From contig NZ_CABQHJ010000016.1 in NCBI RefSeq assembly GCF_902463975.1, forward strand, positions 1-57,624: a stretch of 57,624 bases of DNA, written 5' to 3'. The translations under genes were made by a program, and so were the position numbers. Source of the stretch: Phascolarctobacterium_A sp902463975. Its GTDB lineage: Bacteria > Bacillota > Negativicutes > Acidaminococcales > Acidaminococcaceae. Within the stretch, counting starts at the first letter, position 1. Each line of letters starts with the position of its first letter. This document shows positions 43,701 through 50,900 of the stretch, one piece after another. Below the pieces are notes generated by a model. It was not told the origin of the DNA and searched no databases. It saw nothing but the letters and a program-made list of their open reading frames with translations.

Positions 43701-43773
43701 TTGGCGCGAGGGTGCGGGCTGGTATTCCATGCCGGGAAGAAGCTTCGTACTTGGTATGCAGTACACCTTCTAA
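37768..43773 (+). CDS. autotransporter - TonB-dependent receptor fusion, probable corrinoid receptor (2001 residues)
   Basis: The order is: signal peptide (cleavage near residue 32, VWA); passenger (to about 970) whose first 350 residues closely match the first giant autotransporter; a complete autotransporter beta-domain (about 976-1287, ending GGLRFAL); an Ala/Glu-rich linker (about 1289-1391); a TonB box FELAPIVVTASR (1399-1410); a plug domain with VEEALRTVPGAQFL and VEVLRGSAATMYGSGAKGG; and a receptor beta-barrel ending in VLGMQYTF at 2001. The receptor part resembles BtuB and siderophore receptors. No second signal peptide is visible before the TonB box, so the receptor depends on the autotransporter for export. 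The cobalamin riboswitch upstream makes a corrinoid the likely ligand. Topology fits, because both the end of an autotransporter barrel and the start of a receptor plug lie in the periplasm. Confidence 0.92.
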   Translation: MRKNQSKKWQLLTAGIMMSVCTSCFTALPVWAAEYNEPLTGDFYDDSDILENDGNTVKLDKAANTITYDFKGKDHTFTVKNDDAVSNSNKYSYVYNNVGGTLHIYQSNNLWNPWAGVNGIAAGGNTIINSNLDITATSDYASVGVTVGNGANLVINGNVKMRKDDPSNPWGIITKNVHGNIGPGGATSMDPTDVNYTGARWQPSAFSVGYTMGDITVYGNVDVAVRGTAVNVGAYNSMKDVHPYNLASINLVGNSIKIETPSDERKEDGSFKEAYYSLAAYGGTININVVDTNKNQDKSSIDNENLEAVEGNTTNLIGNVISLKRSERTDKPDVYQDGRVNIGLVTKESSWKGVIDNAGKTQAGEVNVWLSNGAQWIHEATSRVDGLDYSHMPAYSKPSYDNFDGVSYVNKLVGGKKAANSGYIYQNSDVKLNIADYSGSNTIVYKHNNKGTVKDDFIGGDVTIKHAAGGSNITLATGNNGINLSDGDEVAAVLNSLASKLTYEAYAKDNGGERNLNGNVIIASGLTASSITADVKGFIKFDEETGVGGYVKPQEGEQNSTEITSGLTGTTSDSEYTAANIRQNDGSYNFTKSTTIDVEDGTAIDAAANIKINAEDAALTLNAKHGIVTNGKNVDIAARTLYISAKEDAIVADGGKVISLGMTNINNEDKPNNPAAKNAIKATNGAEVTLGNGVIKGSVISDGSVVSINKDNLDSDGNYKTGSLEGNLAVANGGTIDLTVAGYAQKFNGSIVKAGDVATAAVGDDGKVNLTVADGAVWTGAHKNADAELNLTLSGGTWNNTGTDATLVNTLKGGKGVVKTIKYINPNGGNNEEVEIPVNGFISMAPDAGAVTVGSFGGTHIVSYDHDNAGTDVSDYKGGNFTVEKADEGSMLIAATNSKNIKTNDQDAVEAAFKALAQKIYYSNAGVDENLTGKTMISSGLTASSVSRWLGDMKFDSNNGGVGSFVGGSGVNITGDYETALMKGARAATTSAMLSWRDNAANVIYRGDMLRAHMESDGIWAKTFGGKDSYNANAVDLSNNYWGAQVGYDRMYDNGWILGAAIDYQKSSSSYNYTDDDFGVIGGNSGDNKLYSVGLYASKDLGKGAHMDFAAKAGSVRSEFSVHNGIGTELSGIYRNRGYSATASLAKRLGTDKSYLEPQVQLTWAQLGGRNFAAATDGGEVLNVNQEGYNSLVGRLGLELGKTGRMGSVYARFGLAHEFSGDITGNYSAEDGGSKTTSVETKGTWAEMSLGTTLNIKPNASAYFDVSRTYGADYEHDWKFSGGLRFALDRLPKQAQEISGKAEAEQFLAGEGATVQENAAANVKTEAMPSIAEEEHTLNAQPAAENAHETVAAQETAVEEAPAAETTTVVEHSEPTYVETVTTYAAPEPTAADFDEMSFELAPIVVTASRAEESILKAKADMSVVGREEIEKMHMENVEEALRTVPGAQFLNYGANGLNANLSGIRLNGSKDVVILVDGVRVNDFKGSGSSGYMFAALMNNMDNIERVEVLRGSAATMYGSGAKGGVINIITRKPTEAKTVIDISRGNFGKEAYNFNTQAAKNKVSYNIYHDRSISGSTKDGSGKVWPGQNNTKSSGAKFEYRFNDANKLTVNYETIDSHYSGIDLIYGGHYIGSYDSDSVTLKHDWQINDAWSNTLLYRTTKEKHSWAKPGGEDPSMIKPITGNQEYKLFSDNFRYQTDRYSMYGGIEYSKGKDNDVHQDATNTSLFLQGDWEILPHLTLSGGIRHDRPESFDSHNSISYKLGWDITENDTLYAGRSDFYIMPSLTQLYGNKYNKYGNTDLKPSEGRTTTIGYNHKFNPDNYVMFNWFETKSAVGMKLSDTTDENDPTYGQYQNSRDGVSRGWNVQYNARLSDTLMFKFGWAHLFFNEADNFTMGYAPKDKATFGLYYDKDKFGAAFDGFYFIRDTKGLKPGVKGWPSDKYGIYNLSLNYTADKQTKFYLKVDNVFNKLWAEHTDAIWREGAGWYSMPGRSFVLGMQYTF

Positions 43774-43796
43774 GCTATGAGTTAATCATGTTATAT

Positions 43797-43844
43797 ACGG
43801 AGCAGAACGCTCTGCTCCGTATTATATAATCCGTATTATATAAA
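43797..43844 (+). terminator. hairpin and 14-bp tandem duplication after the fusion gene
   Basis: ACGGAGCAGA (43797-43806) pairs perfectly with TCTGCTCCGT (43811-43820) around an ACGC loop. There is no T-run, so termination is uncertain. The stem end runs into two tandem copies of CCGTATTATATAAW (43817-43830 and 43831-43844), which contain TATAAT-like -10 sequences. Confidence 0.45.
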
Positions 43845-43884
43845 ATGTAAGAATTATTTTTGATGATGCAAAGGAGATTTTATC

Positions 43885-44358
43885 ATGGCAAAAACTACTG
43901 AAAAAGAAGAAACTAAAGTAACTGAAATGGAAAACAAAATTGAGAAAATGACTCAGTTCCTGGCTGACAATAAAATCGAATGCTTCGATATTCAAAAAAT
44001 GGAAGACGAGCATCACACCACTATCTTCCGTAGCCGCATGGAAGTAAAAGGCCAACTGCTGCCGATGGCACTGCTGATGGATGACAGCGTTTACATGCTG
44101 CTGCAGGTACAAATTGCTCCGCAGGTAATCGACGATGAAAAACTGAAAGCACTTGCCGGTGCTATCAACAACATGAACAACAACGTTCGTCCGTTCAAAT
44201 TCACCGTTTCTGAGAGAGGCGACTTCATGCTGAATGCTTGCATTACTGCTGAAAACACCACCTTCAACCCGGCATTGGTAAATGCAATCATGGGCGAAGC
44301 AGTAAAATTTATGGAAGCACAATACGCCAACATCATGGAAGCTGTTTGGGCTAAATAA
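43885..44358 (+). CDS. YbjN-domain-like small protein
   Basis: This 157-residue cytoplasmic protein has no signal peptide or membrane segment. It opens with a charged Lys/Glu stretch, then the layout of the YbjN (type III secretion chaperone-like) fold: an N-terminal helix (KIEKMTQFLADNKI), a beta-sheet with MALLMDDSVYMLLQVQI, LKALAGAINNMNNNVRPFKFTV and a long C-terminal helix. I assign the family with moderate confidence from the pattern alone. Its place between the receptor fusion, a Skp-like chaperone and a giant autotransporter suggests a chaperone-like or targeting role for these large exported proteins; that is inference. A ribosome binding site (AAAGGAG) precedes the ATG. Confidence 0.6.
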   Translation: MAKTTEKEETKVTEMENKIEKMTQFLADNKIECFDIQKMEDEHHTTIFRSRMEVKGQLLPMALLMDDSVYMLLQVQIAPQVIDDEKLKALAGAINNMNNNVRPFKFTVSERGDFMLNACITAENTTFNPALVNAIMGEAVKFMEAQYANIMEAVWAK

Positions 44359-44372
44359 GGAGAGTGGCAGAA

Positions 44373-44783
44373 ATGAAAAAGAAACTTATGACTTTACTGA
44401 TGAGCGCTGTTATGGCTTTGGGTATCAGCGCAAGTGCTTTTGCTGCACCTGTCGGCGTTGTTAACGTTAATGCAATTTTGAACAGCTATCCCGGTATTAC
44501 TGAGATTGCTAAATCCGTAGCACAGGAAAAAACTCGTCTGCAGGAAGAGTTCAACAAACAATCTGTTAACATGAGCGATGCAGATAAACAGGCTTTGGCA
44601 CAAAAGCTTAACCAGCAGCTGGCTGACTTTGAACAGAAGAAGATGGCTCCTGTACAAAAGAAAATTAACAAGACCATTTTAGACGTAGCTAAAGCAAACA
44701 ACATTGACAGCGTTGTGAATATGAATGCTATGGTAGCAGGCGGCAAGGACCTGACTGACGAGGTTATTAAAGCGTTGAAATGA
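44373..44783 (+). CDS. OmpH/Skp-like periplasmic chaperone
   Basis: This protein resembles Skp, which holds unfolded outer-membrane proteins in the periplasm. The 136 residues have a signal peptide (cleavage near residue 24, AFA), a short beta segment VGVVNVNAILNSYPG, then a long Lys/Glu/Gln-rich helical arm (about residues 45-100) and a C-terminal IDSVVNMNAMVAGGKDLTDEV strand region typical of the family. The ATG at 44373 follows AAGGAGAG; a GTG at 44364 would add three residues. It lies 14 bases after the YbjN-like gene, so the two are probably co-transcribed and may serve the neighbouring giant barrels. Confidence 0.85.
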   Translation: MKKKLMTLLMSAVMALGISASAFAAPVGVVNVNAILNSYPGITEIAKSVAQEKTRLQEEFNKQSVNMSDADKQALAQKLNQQLADFEQKKMAPVQKKINKTILDVAKANNIDSVVNMNAMVAGGKDLTDEVIKALK

Positions 44784-44828
44784 AAGCAGCGTCTTAATGA
44801 CAAATTGAATTCTTTTGTTGAGAAAACG

Positions 44829-44858
44829 CAGGCTGCTTTGATGAGCAGCAGCCTGTTT
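44829..44858 (+). terminator. hairpin terminator after the Skp-like gene
   Basis: CAGGCTGCT (44829-44837) pairs with AGCAGCCTG (44847-44855), followed by only three T. It is a weak terminator or a processing stem. Confidence 0.55.
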
Positions 44859-44872
44859 GATTAATGAATGAG

Positions 44873-44934
44873 CTGTACAAAGCTGTGCTTTGTACAGTGG
44901 GGGAGAGCAGAAGCAAATGATGTTTCTGCTTTTT
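44873..44934 (+). promoter_or_regulatory. tandem hairpins, possible attenuator of the third autotransporter
   Basis: CTGTACAAAGC (44873-44883) pairs perfectly with GCTTTGTACAG (44887-44897). A second stem, AGCAGAA/TTCTGCT (44906-44912 with 44924-44930), ends in a run of five T just 27 bases before the start codon. The second stem looks like an intrinsic terminator inside the leader. No clear promoter is seen in 44784-44960, so the gene may depend on read-through. Confidence 0.45.
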
Positions 44935-44960
44935 CCTGACAGATTTAGAAGGAGGAGTAT

Positions 44961-47900
44961 ATGCTGAAGCTAAGTAGTAAAAAGAAAAATGCTTGCCTGG
45001 CACTTGCCGTTGCCGCGACAATTTTAGGCGGCGGTACTGTTTTTGCAGAGGAAACTGCTAATTACACTAGTACTATTACCGGTGATTCGGATTTCGATTT
45101 TGCCTATCTAGATATAATTGATGATAACGGAGTATATAAATTTACCAAGGATACTCAAATCACTCATAAACAATATGGCGTTGAGCTGATGAATGACGCA
45201 AAAATAGATGCATCTGGTAAAACACTGACCTTTAATATTAAGGATGCAACGATTAACGGCGCGGGTATTAAAATTGATGATGCTAATACCTTGTCTGTTA
45301 AGGCTAATACCGTAAAAATGAACCTGACCAATAAGAGCGGTGTTACGCTTAATTCTGACGGCTTGCAGGGTGTAAGAATTACTAATTTAAATGCTAAGCT
45401 GACTGTTGATGGTAATATGGATATTACCGCTGATGGTACAACTAATACTATTGGTATTTATAACAGAGGCAACGTTGTTGTTAATGGCGATGTAAAGCTG
45501 AATATCGAAGGCCATGAAGGTGGTACTGACATTTATGGTGCCAGCGGCCTTTATGCTACAAGCAGCATGAAATCAACCAAGGGCGGCACTATTACCGTTA
45601 ACGGTAATGTTGACTTCCAGGGCAATGCCAATGGTATTGTAGCTAACAGCGGTGGCGCTGTAGTTAATGTTAAGGGCGGCAATATTACTATTAACAAGAA
45701 TCAGACTCTTGATTACGCTGCTATCTATGCAATGGACGGCGTTGTCAATATGAACGTTCTTAAAGATGAGGATGGCAATGTTATTGGTGCGGATAGCAAT
45801 GATGTAAATATCAAGGGTAACGTGGGACTGCATACTGGCGCAGTAAATGCTGCTGATATTCATGGCACCAAGAGTGAGCTGAACCTTGCTTTGACTACTG
45901 ATAAATCCAGCCTTACTGGTGTTGTGTATAACCAATATGGCAAAAATGGTGTAACTGCCGGTACTTCCAATGAGCTGACCTTTACAGGCAGTGCGAACCT
46001 GTGGCTGCAAAACGGTGCAACCTGGAACAATGAGAAGTGGGGCAAGACTGATAGAAATTTCCAAGGAAGTTATGTAACTAACTTTGTTGGTGGTGCAAGT
46101 GATGCAAAGGCTGGCAACATCTTCCAAAATGATAAGAAAACGCTGACTATTGGTAATTACAGCGGTAATACCAACATCTTCTATGCACATACCGGCAATG
46201 GCGAAGCAACTAATAACTACGCAGCAGGCGACACTGTTATCAACAGTGCGGCAGCAGGCTCTGTAGTATCCCTGATTACTGATAATACCGGTGTTGCCAT
46301 GGGTAATGCTGACAGCGTAGCTAACGTGCTGAATGCTTTAGCAGGCAAGCTGACCTACAGCAACTTTACCAAGGATGAAGAAAACCTGAAGGGTTATGTA
46401 AAGATTGCCAGCGGTCTGACTGCAGGTAGTGCTGCTATTCAGACTGGCGACATCGCCTTCAATAAGGCAGATGGCAAGGGCACCTATGCAAAATCCGACG
46501 AAAATCCTATCGTTCCCTCTAAGACAGAGTTTACCACTACCTTGACTGGCGATAAGGATAAAGATACTGAGTACGCAGGTAATATTAACGGCGATGGCGC
46601 TTATACCTTCAGCAATGATTCAACGATTACTCTGGCAAGTCCTGAGAACAATGCAGGTGCGATTACTGCTGAGCGTGATTTGACTATTGAAGCTGTCAAA
46701 GACCTGAAGCTGAAGGTTAATGGCTCAAATGAAAATAGCTATGGCCTTGTACAGGATGCAGGTAAAAATGTTGTTATCAACGCAGAAAATCTGCATGTTG
46801 ATATTACTAACAATAAGGGCAGAGCTGATGCGATTCATGTTAACGGCAGCTCCAATGGTGAGCGCGGTTCCGTTACTCTTAATGGCAACCTGAACATGAA
46901 AGCAACCCATGATATAAGTGCAGACGTTGGCGGCGCCTATACTTTGGGTGCTTACACATACCAGGCTGATATAGTGATTAACGGTAACGTTACCTCTGCA
47001 ATTGATGCAGGTGATGGTGTTAATGCCTATTACGGCGCATCACATCTGTATGCTTCCGGTGCAACCGGCGAGCAAAACGAAGGCTATAAGGCAGGCACGC
47101 TTACTGTCAATGGTAATGTTGACCTGAGCGGTACTGCACAGGGACTGTTTGCTAACATTGGCGGTGCTGTTGTTACAGTTAACGGTGGCGGTAAGATTAT
47201 TCTTGATGCAAAGGCTGCTAAGAGCAATGGTTATGCAGCTATCCGTGCTGAGGACTCTACTGCTAACATGAACGTTAAGCTGGATGCTGCAGGCAATGCT
47301 ACTGGCGGCCTGGGTAACGATGTTGTAATCAAAGGCAACGTAGCTGCCAGCGTTGGTGCAGTCAATAGCATTGATAAAAATGGTACAATGACCAGAGTTA
47401 ATCTGGCACTTGATACAGAAAAATCCTCTTTGCAGGGTGCCATAGTTAACGGTTTCGACAGAGAAGATGGCACAACTGGTATTGATACTGAAGCAGATGA
47501 GGGCGGAAGCGTAAGCAAGCACTTTACCGGTGAAAACAACTTGTGGCTGCAGAATGGTGCAACTTGGACTAATGAGCTTTATGGAAAATTGAAGTTCTTT
47601 AAGGATGATAAATATAAGACTCCTTTCATGGGCAGCCATGTAACCAACTTTACTGGTGGTGCAAGTGATGCTAAAGCAGGCAATATCTTCCAAAATGATA
47701 GAAGAACGCTGACCATCGACAATTACAGCGGCAATACCAATATCTTCTACGCACACAACGGCAACGGTGAAGCAGCTGACGACTACGCAGCAGGCGACAC
47801 CATTATCAAGCATGCAGAAAAAGATGCTGCCGTAACATTGATTACCGATAACACTGGTGTCAGCATGGACAGCGAAGACAGCGTTACAAACGTGCTGAAT

Positions 47901-50900
47901 GCCTTGGCTGGCAAGCTGACCTACAGCAATTTCACCACCGATGAAAACAATCTGCATGGTTATGTGAAGATTGCTGACGGTCTGACTGCAAGCAGCGCTG
48001 CTTTGAAGACTGGCGACATCACCTTCAATAAGGAAGATGGCAAGGGCACCTATGTTAAGCCTGAAGCACCTGTAATTCCGCCTAAAACAGAATTCACCAC
48101 TACTCTGACCGGTGATATTGAAGCAGATACTGAATATGCAGGCAATATCCAGGATGGTAAGTACGTTTTTGCTGCAGATACTACTGTGAAAGCAGACGCT
48201 AATTCCGCAGTTGATGCAAAAGCACCGCTTACCATCGAAGCAGGCAATAACAAGCTTGTTTTGACTGCTAAGAAGGGCAGCTTTAGTGAAGTTGTTGCAG
48301 CATTTAATCATGATGTTGCAGGTACAACTAAAATTACTGCCGGTGAGCTTGTAATCGGTGTACCCGTGGAAGCATACGACCGTTCCGGCCTTGTTGTGAA
48401 GAACGGCAACGTTGATATCACAGCAGCTACTACCACCGTTCATGCTCATTCTGATGCAACTAATCCTGCCTATGGCATTTTAGCGCAAAATAATGGCAGC
48501 CGTGTGGATATTCACGGTGACCTTAAGCTGGCAAATGACAGCTTTGGTCCTACCCATGGCCTTTGGGCCGAGGATGCAAAGGATTGGGGTGGCAAAGCAT
48601 CTGTCATCAACGTAGATGGTAAGGTTGATATCAACCTGAAAAATGGTAATGCACTGACTGCTATCAGAACCGGTTCTACCGTTACTGTCGGTGGCGGTAA
48701 TATTCAGATTGCTAAGGACGACAACAAGGAAAACTATGCACTGAAGGCTGATGGCGGTAATGTCAACGTAAATATGAAGGCTAACAAGCTTTCTGCCGGC
48801 AAAACTACTACAGTAATCAAAGGCAATGCAATTGCTTATAGCGAAAAGGCTAACTCTAATTATGACTATCCTGATCGAGACAGTGTTATCAATATAGGCT
48901 TGTCTGATAAGGATTCTTCCTGGACCGGTGTTGCGTTTTCTAAAGACCTTGGTACAACTGGTAATCCTTATAAGGGTATCATTAATCTTTATGTTTCCAA
49001 CGATGCAACCTGGAACAATGAAGCATGGGGCAAAACCAACGATTCTTTTGCTGGAAGCCATGTAGCTAAATTCATTGGCGGTAACAGCGAAGCAGCAGCA
49101 GGTAACATCTTCCAGAAGGACAGCAACAACCTGACCATTGATCTTTATCGTGGTAACACCAATATCTTCTATGCACATGAAGGCAATGGCGAAGCATCTG
49201 GCAACTACGCAGCAGGCGACACCATTATTACAGGTGCTGTAGATGGTTCTGTTGTTAACCTGATTACCGATAACACCGGTATTGCTATGGACAACGAGGA
49301 AAGTGTTGCTAATGTGTTGAATGCTTTGGCAGGCAAGCTTACATATAGCAATTATACTGAAGGCGAAAGAAATCTGACCGGTTATGCAAAAATTGCTGAT
49401 GGCCTGACTGCAAGCAGCCAAACCTTAAAATCTGATACCATTAAATTTAATAAGGATACCGGTAAGGGTGGAACTAAAGAGGATGGTTCCGGTCCTGACG
49501 AGGGTGATACCAAGAACATTTTCACCGATTTTATCAGCGGTGAGAAACAGGGTGCATATAGCAGCGTACAGCAAGACGACCGCTCCTATGTATTTACTGA
49601 AGATACAACCATTAAGATTAACCAGATGACCTTTAAGGAAAAGGATCCGAACTGGGATACTGGCTTTATCATCAGCGGTGCTGCTGTGCAAAATGGCAAG
49701 GACGTTAAGGATCTGGTGATTAAGGCTGAGGATAAGACTCTGAAGCTGAAAGTAGCTCTGGACAGCCAGACTATTCCGCCTGACCCGAATGCAGGTATTC
49801 TGAATAACAGAATTCCGCTGCGCGGCATCGATAACAGCATTGCAGGCAGCACAACAACAATTACTGCAGGCACTTTGGATATTGATATTAACAATACCTA
49901 TTCCCGTGTATTGAGCAGTGGCAACCCGATGATCGGCGCAGGCAGCGTAGCAGCTATTTACGTTAACAGCACCGGCGAGAAGGCTGCAGTAACTGTTAAC
50001 GGCAATACTGTTATCAAAGCTCATGGCTATAATAACGTATATGGCGTTAACGCTAACGGCAATGCCGAAATCAAGCTGCATGGAGACCTGACCATGGCTA
50101 AGGACGGCGACAAGTGGGCTATTGAAAACGTTATCGATGGCAAAAACACTACTACTCTGGGTGAATCCTCCTGGAGAAACATTGCCGGTATCAACGCTCA
50201 CGGTGCAGGTGCCAGCGTAGTTGTTGATGGCAAGACTACCATTGCAGCTCACGGCTCTGGTGCTGTAGCAGCAGATGGTGCTACTGTAACTCTGGGTGCA
50301 GCTGATATCGAAATTATGAATAACAGCGATGAAAAGGGCTATGCTTACCATGCTGTTGGTGCAGCTTTGGGTACCGTTAATGTAGGTGACGAGGGCAAAA
50401 CTGTTACTCTTAAAGGTAATGCAGGCATCTTCGGCAAGCAGGGACAGGATAAAACTTTTGCCAGCGACAGCAAAGAATCCGTTGTTAACCTCAAGCTGAC
50501 TACCGAAGATTCTGCTTGGAACGGCGTTGCTTATAAGCACTTTACTGATGAAGAAAAAGCAAATGGCTATGGTGGTTCCATTAATCTGACTCTGTCCAAC
50601 GGTGCATCCTGGACTAATGAAAAATATGGTCACACCTATGGTAATGAAGAGTGGGAAAAATACAGATTCACTGGCAGTGAAATTGCAAGCTTCGTTGGTG
50701 GTGTAAGCGATGCTAAAGCAGGCAATATCTTCCAAAAGGACAGCAACGCGCTGACTATCGATAGCTATAGCGGCAACACCAACATCTACTATGCACACAC
50801 CGGCAACGGCGAAGCAGCAGAAAACTACGTAGCAGGTGATACCATTATTAAGCATGCGGCAGAAGGCTCTGTAGTATCCATGATTACCGACAACACCGGT

